This document shows positions 1 through 8,585 of a stretch of 64,000 nt of DNA, piece by piece (position 1 is the stretch's first letter; each line of letters begins with the position of its first letter). This DNA is from Acidobacteriota bacterium (GTDB taxonomy: Bacteria; Acidobacteriota; Terriglobia; Terriglobales; Acidobacteriaceae): assembly GCA_016196065.1 (NCBI GenBank), contig JACPYL010000025.1, forward strand, positions 678,474 through 742,473. Reading direction: 5' to 3'. The position numbers were made by a program, and so were the translations under genes. The notes beneath the pieces were generated by a model. The model had not been told where the DNA came from, ran no database searches, and saw nothing but the letters and a program-made list of their open reading frames with translations.

Positions 1-519
1 GCGCATGAAATCCTGCACACCGGGCCGTGGGGACTCGGACTATTGCGCAGCGCTCCTGGAGTGGGCGCCGCAATCATGGCCATTGTGGTCGCCCATCGTC
101 CGATTCGACGCCAAGCAGGTATCACGATGCTCTTGTGCGTCACTGCGTTCGGCCTGCTGACCATTGTCTTCGGGATCTCCCGCAGTCTGATCCTGTCGCT
201 GGTGGCGCTGTTTCTCCTCGGAGCGAGCGACATGGTTAGCGTGATCATTCGCGCCACGCTGGTGCAAATTGCCACTCCCGACGAAATGCGCGGACGCGTG
301 AACGCCGTCGACATGCTGTTCATCGGCGTATCCAACGAGCTGGGCGAATTCGAGTCGGGATTTACGGCACATTTGTTCGGAACAGTGCCAGCGGTCGTCA
401 TAGGAGGAATCGGAACGCTGGTCGTAATCGGAATTTGGGCGTGGCTCTTCCCGGAATTGCGAAAAGCCGATCAACTCACGGTTGCGGAACTGATGCCGGA
501 CGAGCGCAGCTTGACGTGA
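1..519 (+). CDS. MFS transporter, C-terminal part (truncated by window start)
   Basis: The reading frame is open from base 1, so the gene begins outside the window and only about 172 C-terminal residues are seen. The part present has four to five hydrophobic segments, with the hallmark loop LVQIATPDEMRGRVNAVD. That loop is typical of MFS_3-type exporters (the EntS/macrolide-efflux-like branch), where the MRGRV motif lies between helices 10 and 11. It would sit in the inner membrane and act as a proton-driven exporter. The substrate cannot be read from this fragment. Family is quite sure; function is open. Confidence 0.8.
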   Translation, partial: AHEILHTGPWGLGLLRSAPGVGAAIMAIVVAHRPIRRQAGITMLLCVTAFGLLTIVFGISRSLILSLVALFLLGASDMVSVIIRATLVQIATPDEMRGRVNAVDMLFIGVSNELGEFESGFTAHLFGTVPAVVIGGIGTLVVIGIWAWLFPELRKADQLTVAELMPDERSLT

Positions 520-612
520 TTTTCTTTGCGCGAATCTGGCATGACCGCGTGCCAATCTTGCGCACGCAGCTCTCTCGCTCCCTGCTACAATTTTTAGTTC
601 GGCCGCGCTTCT

Positions 613-637
613 GAGACGCGGCAAACTGCGTCTCTAC
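613..637 (+). repeat. Dispersed hairpin repeat, copy 1 (degenerate)
   Basis: Reads GAGACGCGGCAA then ACTGCGTCTCTAC. It is the same element as at 9663, 11233, 22138 and 42975, but the right arm has drifted (ACTGCGTCTC instead of GCCGCGTCTC), so the stem is imperfect. It lies in the leader of the acyl-CoA dehydrogenase gene. Confidence 0.7.
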
Positions 638-661
638 GGAAGTTCTTACGGAAGGTGTCTT

Positions 662-1834
662 ATGCCGGAAACATTGCAGGTCGCTCTGCCCGCCCCTCTT
701 ACTACTCTTACCGATGATGAGATTTTGTTTCGCGACAATGTCCGTCAGTTTGCCGAGGACAAGATTCGCCCGCTCGCCAAAGAGATGGACGAAAAGGCGG
801 TGTTCGATCACGCATTGCTCGATCAGTTTTTCCAACTTGGCCTGATGGGGATTGAGATTCCCGAGCAGTATGGCGGCGCAGGCGGAAAGTTCTTTGAAGC
901 CATTCTCGCCGTGGAAGAATTCTCGCGCGTGGACGCCTCCTCCGGCGTCATCGTCGACGTGCAAAATACGCTGGTTGCAAATGCAATTCTGCGCTGGGCG
1001 ACGGAAGAGCAGAAGAAACGCTACCTGCCCAAGATGGCCGTCGACACCCTCGGCGCCTATGCACTCAGTGAAGCCGGATCCGGGTCAGACGCTTTCGCGC
1101 TCCAAACCAAAGCAGAACTGAGGGGTAGCAACTTCATTCTCAACGGACGCAAGCTCTGGATCACGAATGGCAAAGAGGCTGGACTGTTCATCCTGTTTGC
1201 GACCGTCGACGCGTCCAAAGGCTACAAAGGGATCACCGCATTTTTGATTGAGAAGGATTTCCCCGGATTCACGGTTGGCAAGAAGGAAGACAAGCTGGGA
1301 ATTCGTGCCTCCTCAACTTGCGAATTGATTCTGGAGGATTGCCACGTTCCGAAAGAGAACGTCCTCGGCGAAGTCGGCAAGGGCTACAAGATCGCGATCG
1401 AGACTTTGAACGAAGGCCGCATCGGCATCGGCGCACAAATGCTCGGCGTGGCGCGAGGCGCATGGGAGTACGCGGCGAAGTATGCGCAGGAACGGAAACA
1501 GTTCGGCAAGCCGATCTCCGAGTTCCAGGGAATCCAGTTTCAGATCGCGCAGATGGCCACCGATATCGAAGCAGCCCGGTTGATGGTGTACAACTCCGCA
1601 CGCATGAAAGATGCCGGCATCGACTTCGTAAAGGAAGCGGCGATGACAAAGTTGTTTACCTCGCAGGTTGCGGAGCGGGTCACTTCGCTCGCGGTCGAGA
1701 TCTACGGTGGATACGGCTTCACCAAGGATTATCCAGTGGAAAAATACTGGCGCGACGCGAAGATCGGCAAGATCTACGAAGGCACGTCCAATATGCAATT
1801 AGCAACCATCGCTAAGTTGTTAATGAGTAAGTAA
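662..1834 (+). CDS. Acyl-CoA dehydrogenase
   Basis: FAD enzyme that makes the trans-2 double bond in acyl-CoA at the first step of beta-oxidation or branched-chain acyl-CoA breakdown, passing electrons to EtfAB. At 390 aa it has the usual family length. Visible signatures are YALSEAGSGSDA (flavin/substrate loop), WITNGKEAG and the C-terminal IYEGTSNMQL, which carries the catalytic base Glu373. The start is supported by GGAAGG upstream of the ATG. The short/branched-chain or butyryl-CoA type is likely, but exact chain-length preference cannot be told. etfB and etfA lie 19 kb downstream. Confidence 0.95.
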   Translation: MPETLQVALPAPLTTLTDDEILFRDNVRQFAEDKIRPLAKEMDEKAVFDHALLDQFFQLGLMGIEIPEQYGGAGGKFFEAILAVEEFSRVDASSGVIVDVQNTLVANAILRWATEEQKKRYLPKMAVDTLGAYALSEAGSGSDAFALQTKAELRGSNFILNGRKLWITNGKEAGLFILFATVDASKGYKGITAFLIEKDFPGFTVGKKEDKLGIRASSTCELILEDCHVPKENVLGEVGKGYKIAIETLNEGRIGIGAQMLGVARGAWEYAAKYAQERKQFGKPISEFQGIQFQIAQMATDIEAARLMVYNSARMKDAGIDFVKEAAMTKLFTSQVAERVTSLAVEIYGGYGFTKDYPVEKYWRDAKIGKIYEGTSNMQLATIAKLLMSK

Positions 1835-1851
1835 ATAGCGGCGCTCACCAG

Positions 1852-1879
1852 GTCACATCAAGCTGTGACTGCGATCACA
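1852..1879. promoter_or_regulatory. CRP/FNR-type operator: overlapping palindromes
   Basis: TGTGACTGCGATCACA at 1864-1879 is an exact match to the TGTGA-N6-TCACA pattern bound by CRP-family regulators. It overlaps a second, everted palindrome GTCACA-N6-TGTGAC at 1852-1869, so three half-sites occur at regular spacing. The site lies about 40 bp before the start of the gene at 1918 and could control it and the Cys-rich gene after it. Binding is inferred from pattern only. Confidence 0.5.
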
Positions 1880-1917
1880 GTATGAGTCCGGCTTAGCCTG
1901 TCACTCTGTGTACAGGC

Positions 1918-2358
1918 ATGGCACGAAGAACCATTGCGGTGGTGCTGCTGTTTGCAGTCGCGACCTGGGCTGAGTTACGCCTGGCGCCGATGATTGCGAT
2001 GGGCGCCGCGCATACGCACGCCGCTCATGCGACGGCTCCGGCTATGGTCGCGCATCATCATGCCGCGGCCCTCCCCCACCCTTGCTGCCCGAGCGTTCAG
2101 ACAACTCCGGTCGTAAATCCACCGGTTGAACTGGCGCCCGCTGGCTTGCCCTGCGAAGACAACCATCGCTGCTGTTTCCGTTCAGGGCCTCTGGGGACTC
2201 CCGCATCCGTGTCTGACGAGCAGAAGACAGCGCGCGATTTCCACCTGCTCCGGACGGTTGCGTTAACTTCGGATCCAACAACTGAAGAGAACCTTCCAAT
2301 TCAGCGTGTGCATGCGCAATCGCCGCCTTCGACTTTCAGCATGACTCTGCGGATCTAG
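1918..2358 (+). CDS. Exported His/Cys-rich protein, unknown function
   Basis: A 146-aa protein not recognised as a named family. It opens with a hydrophobic signal-like segment (residues 4-30). Residues 30-60 are dense in histidine (HTHAAH, AHHHAA, LPHPCC), and two CC pairs occur at HPCCPS and HRCCFR. This composition is what one expects of a periplasmic or membrane-attached binder of copper or zinc. It sits right after a CRP-like palindrome and 99 bp before another exported Cys/His-rich gene, so the two probably share a role. The metal is not shown by the sequence. It may instead be one of the small lineage-specific proteins found near copper-resistance genes. Confidence 0.65.
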   Translation: MARRTIAVVLLFAVATWAELRLAPMIAMGAAHTHAAHATAPAMVAHHHAAALPHPCCPSVQTTPVVNPPVELAPAGLPCEDNHRCCFRSGPLGTPASVSDEQKTARDFHLLRTVALTSDPTTEENLPIQRVHAQSPPSTFSMTLRI

Positions 2359-2457
2359 ATTCCTGCCACCTTCCCAAAAATTTCTGCATGCCTGCGTCTT
2401 TGTGCGCCGGGCATTTGACTCAACACCAATTTTGATAACTGCGAAAAAGGAGAATTT

Positions 2458-2844
2458 ATGAAACTACGCGTATTTGCTCTGATCCTGGCTTTGTCGTTTG
2501 TCGTATGGGCACAAGGCACTCCGTCTCAATCGGCCCCCAATTCAACTCCCGCTCCCGAAGCAAAGGGCTGCTGCCATCACAGCGACCAGATGAAAGAAGG
2601 CGAAGGATGTTGTCATCACGCCAAAGCCGAAGGTAAAGATGCCATGGCGTGCTGCGGCAAAGATAAGTGCGAAATGAAAGACGGCAAGTCCTGCTGCGGA
2701 GGCAACGACAAGGACATGAAAGCCTGCATGGAACAGTGCAAGAAAGACAAGAAAAGCTGCGGCGGGTCTGGCGACGAAAAGACGGCCGCGAACTGCTGTG
2801 GCAAGAGTTGCTCTCGTCACGAGCACGCCTCTGCCACCAGCTAA
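2458..2844 (+). CDS. Secreted metallothionein-like Cys-rich protein
   Basis: 128 aa with a clear signal peptide (cleavage near WAQG, residues 17-20). The mature part holds 15 Cys, five of them CC pairs, and six His, including two copies of a CCHH unit (GCCHHSDQ and GCCHHAKA). Then come ACCGKDKC, SCCGG, ACMEQC and NCCGKSC, spaced by charged Lys/Asp/Glu runs. No enzyme domain is visible. By composition it should bind several thiophilic metal ions in the periplasm, acting as a sponge or chaperone. AAGGAG stands just before the ATG. A strong hairpin terminator follows at 2857. Confidence 0.75.
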   Translation: MKLRVFALILALSFVVWAQGTPSQSAPNSTPAPEAKGCCHHSDQMKEGEGCCHHAKAEGKDAMACCGKDKCEMKDGKSCCGGNDKDMKACMEQCKKDKKSCGGSGDEKTAANCCGKSCSRHEHASATS

Positions 2845-2856
2845 GGGTTTACCATG

Positions 2857-2888
2857 AGGCCGGGCAGAATTTGTCCGGCCTTACTTTT
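2857..2888 (+). terminator. Rho-independent terminator after the Cys-rich gene
   Basis: Ten-base stem AGGCCGGGCA / TGTCCGGCCT with a five-base loop, followed by TTACTTTTCT. It lies 12 bp past the stop at 2844 and just before the end of the convergent RDD gene (2899), so it may serve both strands. Confidence 0.75.
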
Positions 2889-2898
2889 CTGGATCGCT

Positions 2899-3960
2899 TC
2901 AAGAAACATGCGTGTGCGTGATCCGGTCATGCCAGCACAGGCCGTCTTCGTCGAGAACACTCCAAAGGTAGCCCAATCCAAGTGCAACTGCGGATAGGTA
3001 AGAGGTCAGTACGCGCCATCGGCGGACTCGGCGCGACGTAGCAGATCCATCGAACCTGACTAGTCGAATCCGGGCCATGCGGAGGCCGGGAGTGGAACCC
3101 GTGTAGACCGTGAAGAGAAATTCGTAAGCCGCCCACATGATTGGGCCGACGATCGCAGCTGCCGATGCGATCACGAGTAACGGCGGCCGTTGCGGATTCA
3201 ACCACGCAAATATCCCGGCAAATCCAGCCAGAGCACCCACCAGAATGAGAGCGTCGTACAACCCCGCGAGCATGCGCCTGGGCAGAGACGCAGAGGGTAG
3301 GGCCAGGTCGGCTGCGGCACGCCGTTCCGGTTCCCGGGCGCGAGTCGGTTCCATCAGGATGCCGCCTAACGCGGGCGGAGGCGGCAGGACCTCGGGAGCC
3401 TCTACGATGCGAGGCCGTTCAAAAATCGGTTCGGCTAATTGGTGCAGGTGCACAACGGGAACAGAAGCAGACCGCGGAAACTCGATCACGTTGGTGAATA
3501 GTTCCGGATCTTCCACAATCGCCGGGTGATTTTCAAGAATCGGTTCGACGAGTTGTGGAATACCGTGCTCGACGTCGTTGTCTTGCGTCCGCTCGGGCGC
3601 AGTTGCAGTGGCCGAGACGGCAAGCGCCGATCCAGTGACAGGCAGCCAGCTGTCCGCCGAGTCGAACGGCAGTCGCAGCGAGGGATAGCGAGGCGCACGC
3701 GGTTTGCGACGGGCGCGATAACGCTCCAGTCGGGACGCGACTTCGTGACGCCAGTAGTCGCCACCCAATTCGAGGCTGGGATCTCCAGCTGTGGCTACGA
3801 CCTGCTCGGCCGCAACGGGTTCTACGCGGGAATCGCCTGCTTGCACGACGGCGTCGCCGCCTACGGGACAGTCCATGAGAGTCGGTCTTCGGAGAATGCC
3901 AGCAGCCAGAGCCAGGCCAGGCACGAGCGGAAAATCAGTCGGCACTGCTTTGCTTCCCAT
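2899..3960 (-). CDS. RDD-family membrane protein
   Basis: 353 aa. The first about 220 residues are a long, low-complexity, proline/glutamate-rich cytoplasmic region with no domain I can name. The C-terminal about 130 residues are an RDD domain: LPRRMLAGLYDALILVG, a second segment around PLLVIASAAAIVGPIMW, then the YTGSTPGLRMARIRLV loop and DRITHTHVS at the end. RDD proteins are inner-membrane proteins of mostly unknown function, some linked to sodium/proton exchange. It is divergent from lptD with a 64-bp gap. The long N-terminal extension is unusual for the family. Confidence 0.8.
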   Translation of the reverse strand: MGSKAVPTDFPLVPGLALAAGILRRPTLMDCPVGGDAVVQAGDSRVEPVAAEQVVATAGDPSLELGGDYWRHEVASRLERYRARRKPRAPRYPSLRLPFDSADSWLPVTGSALAVSATATAPERTQDNDVEHGIPQLVEPILENHPAIVEDPELFTNVIEFPRSASVPVVHLHQLAEPIFERPRIVEAPEVLPPPPALGGILMEPTRAREPERRAAADLALPSASLPRRMLAGLYDALILVGALAGFAGIFAWLNPQRPPLLVIASAAAIVGPIMWAAYEFLFTVYTGSTPGLRMARIRLVRFDGSATSRRVRRWRVLTSYLSAVALGLGYLWSVLDEDGLCWHDRITHTHVS

Positions 3961-4024
3961 ACCAGCCGCATGCTAAGGTCAAGTTTCCGTTGGCAACGGC
4001 CGGCGGAGCGAACGTGCTCCTGCA

Positions 4025-6556
4025 ATGATCTTCCGCTACCGAATCATTATCACGGCCCTTTCGCTTTGTCATCTCCTTCTCGTCCCCGGGATAGTAACCA
4101 GCCAGACCCCGCCCCCGGCGCAAGCTGTTTCCGCGTCCCTTCCGGCGGCGCCTTCCACTCTGACCGAAGAAGAGGTGACGATTCACGCCAGCCAGCAAGA
4201 GTACGACAAGGGAGTCTGGAAACTACGGGGCCAGGCCGAGGTCCACTACCGCAACTACGTGCTCTATGCCGATGAAATCACCTACAACTCAGCCACTGGT
4301 GATACTGAAGTCGAAGGCCACGTGGTCCTGGACGGCGGTCCCTATGACGAACATGTCGAAGCCAGCCACGGCATCTACAACGTTCGTACCCAGGTTGGAA
4401 CTCTCTATGACGTGATTGGAACCGCAGGGTTTCGTCTGCGGCGCTCGGGATACATCCTCACGACTTCAAATCCTTTTGCGTTTACCGGCAAGGTTGTTGA
4501 AAAGCACGGTCCCGACCACTACCTGGTTCGCCAGGGCACGGTGACTACGTGTGAGTTGCCGCGGCCGAAGTGGCAGTTCGAGGCCAGCCGGATTTCGGTC
4601 GATGTGGACGGCACCGCAAAGATATACAACAGCTCTTTCCGCCTTGGACGAGTGCCAGTTTTCTATTTTCCCTTCGTGACGCATCCGATCCAGAAACAGG
4701 AGCGGCAATCGGGCTTCTTGATCCCGAGCATCGGGAATTCTTCGCGCAAAGGAAAGATTGTCGGCGAATCGGTTTACCTCGCCCTTAACCGAAGCATGGA
4801 TCTCACGCTCGGCGCGGAATACTACTCGAAACGCGGATGGTCGCAGCGGGGAGAATTCCGCGCGCGGCCAAGCGACACATCCTACGTTGACCTGAGTTAT
4901 TTCGGAGTACTTGATCGCGGCATTGGTGACCCTCATCAGGATCAGGGCGGTGAAGACGCCCACTTCACAGCCGAAGGCCTCTTTGGACACAACTTCCGCG
5001 GCGTCGCTAACGTGGACTACCTGAGTTCGTTCGTGTTCCGCATCGCGTTCACCGAGGTGTACAGCCAGGCCGTGAACTCGGAAGTGAAATCACAAATTTT
5101 TCTCTCCAACACTACCAACGGATTTCACTACAACCTGTTGACGGAACGCTATCAGAACTACGAAGTCTGCAATCCGGACAATCCCCAGCAAGCGGGGCAA
5201 TGCACCACGCTCACCCAGACGGAACTGATTCGCATCCTGCACACGCCAAGTTTCTTCTTGTCTGGAGAAGAACGCCAGGTTAAGAACACCCCGTTCTATT
5301 GGTCATTCCAGAGTTCCGTAGAAGGCCTGCAGCGGCGCGATCTGAGAGTGCAATCTCTGGAACCATTGCTGCAAGGCTTCCGCACGGCTGCGCTGGTCGG
5401 CCGCTTTGATTTCGCACCGTCGCTTTCGATGCCTTTTCAGTGGAAGGGATGGTCCGCGCGGGCGGAACTGACGTTGCGGGACACAGCGTACACCCAGACT
5501 CAGCTCATCCACCCTGCCCTGGAGGATGGGACGATCCCGACCAGCGCAGAAGACAAGGTGCTCAATCGGAAGTCGCTGGAAGCGTCGTTCGAGCTGCGTC
5601 CGCCGGCACTTTCTCGCGTTTTTGAAAAACCGTGGCTCGGACGCAAATGGAAACATGTCATCGAACCGCGCCTGCGCTACGACTACGTAACTGGAGTGGA
5701 CAACTTCACCAACATCATCCGCTTCGATGCCAGCGACATCTTGAGCAACACAAACAACGTGGAGTATTCCGTGGTGAACCGCGTTTATGCCAAGCGCATC
5801 CGTCCTGAGGACGACCAGAAAGACTGCGAGCAGCAGGGTATGGACTCACTGACGATCGGCGGGGCTCCACCGTCCAGTGCACTTCCGTGGGAATCATCGG
5901 GGACATCGGCGGCGCCGCCCTGTGCCGCTGGTCCCCGTGAAGTTTTGACGTGGGAAATTGGACAGAAATACTACTTCGACCCTACTTTCGGTCACGCCCT
6001 GGTTCTCGGCCAACGGAACGTCTTTACCTCCACCGCCGATTTCACCGGTATCGGATTTCTTAGCGACATGCGGCGCTTCTCACCCATCATTTCCCGGTTG
6101 CGCGTAGAGACCAGTCCGCGCACCAATACCGAATGGGATCTCGACTACGATTTCAAGACGGGACGCATCAATGCCAGCACAGCACTGGTCAATTTTCACT
6201 ATGGGCTTTTTACGGTTGGCGGCGGAGACGCTTTCCTGCGCGTAAATGATATGACCCAAGGCGAAGCCGTCCCCGGCCAACGCGACTTTCATCAGTTCCG
6301 GTTCTTGTTCGGCTATGGGCAGCCCCAGAAACGCGGCTTCAGTGGCGCATCCAGCTTCGGTTTCGATCACAACCAGGGATTCCTCCAGTATTCGACCGCG
6401 CAATTGACATACAACTGGGACTGCTGCGGCTTCAGCGTCGAATACCGGCGATTCGCGCTCGGACTGGTACGAAACGAAAACCAATTTCGCTTCGCATTCT
6501 CGCTGGCGAACGTCGGTGCATTCGGAAACTTGAAGCGCCACGAGCGGTTGTACTAG
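4025..6556 (+). CDS. lptD: LPS-assembly protein LptD (OstA/Imp)
   Basis: Outer-membrane beta-barrel that inserts lipopolysaccharide into the outer leaflet, at the end of the Lpt bridge. 843 aa, close to the usual size. A signal peptide covers roughly residues 1-28. The periplasmic OstA-like jellyroll follows (about 50-170; LRGQAEVHYRNYVLYADEI, TGDTEVEGHVVLDGG). The LptD barrel starts near 220 (RVPVFYFPFVTHP, SGFLIPSIGNSS) and runs to the C-terminus with alternating strands. The four-Cys pattern of the E. coli protein is not obvious. No lptE is seen. The waaA-lpxK-heptose operon of this window supplies its substrate. Confidence 0.95.
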   Translation: MIFRYRIIITALSLCHLLLVPGIVTSQTPPPAQAVSASLPAAPSTLTEEEVTIHASQQEYDKGVWKLRGQAEVHYRNYVLYADEITYNSATGDTEVEGHVVLDGGPYDEHVEASHGIYNVRTQVGTLYDVIGTAGFRLRRSGYILTTSNPFAFTGKVVEKHGPDHYLVRQGTVTTCELPRPKWQFEASRISVDVDGTAKIYNSSFRLGRVPVFYFPFVTHPIQKQERQSGFLIPSIGNSSRKGKIVGESVYLALNRSMDLTLGAEYYSKRGWSQRGEFRARPSDTSYVDLSYFGVLDRGIGDPHQDQGGEDAHFTAEGLFGHNFRGVANVDYLSSFVFRIAFTEVYSQAVNSEVKSQIFLSNTTNGFHYNLLTERYQNYEVCNPDNPQQAGQCTTLTQTELIRILHTPSFFLSGEERQVKNTPFYWSFQSSVEGLQRRDLRVQSLEPLLQGFRTAALVGRFDFAPSLSMPFQWKGWSARAELTLRDTAYTQTQLIHPALEDGTIPTSAEDKVLNRKSLEASFELRPPALSRVFEKPWLGRKWKHVIEPRLRYDYVTGVDNFTNIIRFDASDILSNTNNVEYSVVNRVYAKRIRPEDDQKDCEQQGMDSLTIGGAPPSSALPWESSGTSAAPPCAAGPREVLTWEIGQKYYFDPTFGHALVLGQRNVFTSTADFTGIGFLSDMRRFSPIISRLRVETSPRTNTEWDLDYDFKTGRINASTALVNFHYGLFTVGGGDAFLRVNDMTQGEAVPGQRDFHQFRFLFGYGQPQKRGFSGASSFGFDHNQGFLQYSTAQLTYNWDCCGFSVEYRRFALGLVRNENQFRFAFSLANVGAFGNLKRHERLY

Positions 6557-6569
6557 CGATGGCCGCGCT

Positions 6570-6594
6570 GCCGGCATCCCGTCGGGACGCCGGC
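6570..6594. repeat. Hairpin between lptD and larE
   Basis: GCCGGCATCCC and GGGACGCCGGC pair over 11 positions with one A/C mismatch around a GTC loop. It lies 14 bp after the lptD stop. No T-run follows, so a terminator role is uncertain; it may be a small repeat. Confidence 0.4.
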
Positions 6595-6611
6595 GCTGCA
6601 CTTTCTTTACA

Positions 6612-7463
6612 ATGGTGACTGTGGGTTCTGCATCGCTCGACCTGAAACTCGCGCAACTCAAGCAGGCTCTCGGCAACGGTGGGCGGCTGCTCGTCGCCTA
6701 CTCTGGCGGAATCGACTCGGCGTTGCTGGCGTGGGCTGCGCATCAGGTGCTCGGCAACCAGATGCTGGCGGTCATAGCAGACTCTCCCAGTCTGGCGCGA
6801 ACGCATCTCGAAGACGCGCTCGCCTTCGCCCGCGAAATGGGCATCCCCGTCGAAATCATTGCGACGAACGAGTTGGTGAATCCAGACTATGTGCGCAATG
6901 ACTCGTCCCGCTGCTTTCACTGCAAAGACGAATTGTTCACGGTGATGGAACAGTACCGGGTCGCGCATGGCTTCGATGCGATCGCGTATGGCGTGAATCT
7001 TGACGACCAAGGCGACTTTCGCCCCGGTCAGCAGGCCGCTCGTGAGCATCATGTCTTAGCGCCGCTGCTCGATGCGGGACTCGACAAAGCGGAGATTCGG
7101 GCACTCGCCCAGCAAGAGGGTCTGCGAGTGTGGGACAAACCTGCATCAGCCTGCCTGTCGTCGCGAATCGAGTACGGACGGCCAGTTACGCCGGAAGCCC
7201 TGCGCGTGGTGGAACTGGGCGAAGACGCGCTACGCGGCCTGGGATTCCGCCAGTTTCGAGTGCGGCATCATGGTGATATTGTGCGCATCGAAATTACGCG
7301 CGAAGAAATAGCTCGAGCCTTGTCGGTGGAAATGGCCCGCGAGTTCACATCCATTTTCAAGCAACTGGGATTCAAGTTTGTCACGCTCGATATGGAAGGC
7401 TTCCGATCGGGATCGATGAACTCGCTGCTGCCGGCGGAGGAACTCATTCGCAAGCCGGCGTGA
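6612..7463 (+). CDS. larE: LarE-type ATP-dependent sacrificial sulfur transferase
   Basis: PP-loop ATPase. In the known pathway LarE adenylates the nicotinate-derived cofactor P2CMN and donates sulfur from its own cysteine to build the nickel-pincer nucleotide of lactate racemase-type enzymes. The SGGIDS P-loop is at residues 31-36. SRCFHCKDELF lies near residue 100. The conserved PASACLSSR near residue 180 holds the cysteine expected to give up its sulfur. At 283 aa the length is normal. No larA, larB or larC lies nearby, so the acceptor is not shown here. A relation to NAD synthase or tRNA thiolases is excluded by the CLSSR block. Confidence 0.88.
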   Translation: MVTVGSASLDLKLAQLKQALGNGGRLLVAYSGGIDSALLAWAAHQVLGNQMLAVIADSPSLARTHLEDALAFAREMGIPVEIIATNELVNPDYVRNDSSRCFHCKDELFTVMEQYRVAHGFDAIAYGVNLDDQGDFRPGQQAAREHHVLAPLLDAGLDKAEIRALAQQEGLRVWDKPASACLSSRIEYGRPVTPEALRVVELGEDALRGLGFRQFRVRHHGDIVRIEITREEIARALSVEMAREFTSIFKQLGFKFVTLDMEGFRSGSMNSLLPAEELIRKPA

Positions 7464-7541
7464 CCAGCACCACATGCCATTGAAGCTCCGGGTCCGCAGC
7501 CCGAAGCACATCTCCCCGTGAGATAATGCAAGCGATTCCTA

Positions 7542-8486
7542 ATGTTTAGGCGGTTTCTAGTGAATTTTGCGCGACGCGCTTTCCTGGCTCTTTTACTGAT
7601 CTGTCTCGGTTGTTCGGCGCAGCCCACGCCGTCCGCTCCTGCGGACGTTGTGCGGTTGCTGGAGCATCAGGTCCGGTCGACCTATTCGGTCCCGTCGGAA
7701 GTGAAAGTTCTCGTCGGCCCGCTTCGGGCCAGCGATTTTCCGAACTACGATGCGCTGACCATCACGTTCGACGATTCGGGAAAAAAGAAGGACTACGAGT
7801 TCCTGCTTGCCAAGGATCGCAAGACGCTGTTGCGCATGACCAAGATCGATCTGACGAAAGATCCGTATGCGGAATTGATGAAGAAGATCGACGTGACAGG
7901 ACGGCCCACTCGTGGGGCGAAAGACGCGAAAGTTGTAGCCGTCAACTTCGACGATTTTCAGTGTCCTTTCTGTTCGCACATGCACTCGAATCTGTTTCCT
8001 ACGTTGTTGAAAGAATATGGCGACCGCGTGCTATTCATTTACAAGGATTACCCTCTGGATGAAATTCATCCCTGGGCGATTCATGCAGCCGTGAACGCAA
8101 ATTGCCTGGCTGCACAGAATGCCGATGCCTACTGGGATTTCGCCGACTACGTGCATGGCAATCAAAAAGAAATCAACGGCGAAAAGGGAATTGAAAATCG
8201 GTATACCGAGCTCGACAAGGAAGCAACCCTGCAGGGGCAAAAGCACAATCTGGACGCCTCGAAATTACAGGCCTGCGTGAAGGCACAGGACGACAAGGCA
8301 GTACGTGCCTCACAGCGCGAAGGGGACAACGTCGGAGTTAGCGCGACGCCCGCCATGTTCGTGAATGGCCAGAAAGTCGATGGCGCGGTGCCGATCGAAG
8401 ATTTGCGGGCGATCCTCGATGGTGCACTTCGTGACGCTGGTGTCGCTGTTCCCGAACACAAAGCGGACCCAGCGGCGACAAAATAA
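7542..8486 (+). CDS. DsbA-family thioredoxin-fold lipoprotein
   Basis: 314 aa. A signal segment ends in a lipobox-like CLGC near residue 24, suggesting a lipid-anchored periplasmic protein. Residues about 25-115 form an extra N-terminal domain with no clear family. The thioredoxin fold follows, with redox motif FQCPFC near residue 145 and the cis-proline region SATPAMFVNG near residue 268. This is the DsbA/BdbD/DSBA-like type, acting on disulfides of exported proteins. It is followed by a SurA-like chaperone gene, which fits a role in envelope protein folding. Confidence 0.88.
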   Translation: MFRRFLVNFARRAFLALLLICLGCSAQPTPSAPADVVRLLEHQVRSTYSVPSEVKVLVGPLRASDFPNYDALTITFDDSGKKKDYEFLLAKDRKTLLRMTKIDLTKDPYAELMKKIDVTGRPTRGAKDAKVVAVNFDDFQCPFCSHMHSNLFPTLLKEYGDRVLFIYKDYPLDEIHPWAIHAAVNANCLAAQNADAYWDFADYVHGNQKEINGEKGIENRYTELDKEATLQGQKHNLDASKLQACVKAQDDKAVRASQREGDNVGVSATPAMFVNGQKVDGAVPIEDLRAILDGALRDAGVAVPEHKADPAATK

Positions 8487-8585
8487 ACCGTAAATAGTTC
8501 CGACTGAGCGCGCAGTCAAAGCGGATTCTCGTAGCCTTGGCTCAGTGCTACATGCGAAGAGCCAGGTGCAGTTTCGGAGGCAAAC

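Noticed and set aside
558..591. TTGCGC and TACAAT as a promoter before the acyl-CoA dehydrogenase
   Set aside because: The spacing of 22 bases is too long for a sigma-70 promoter.
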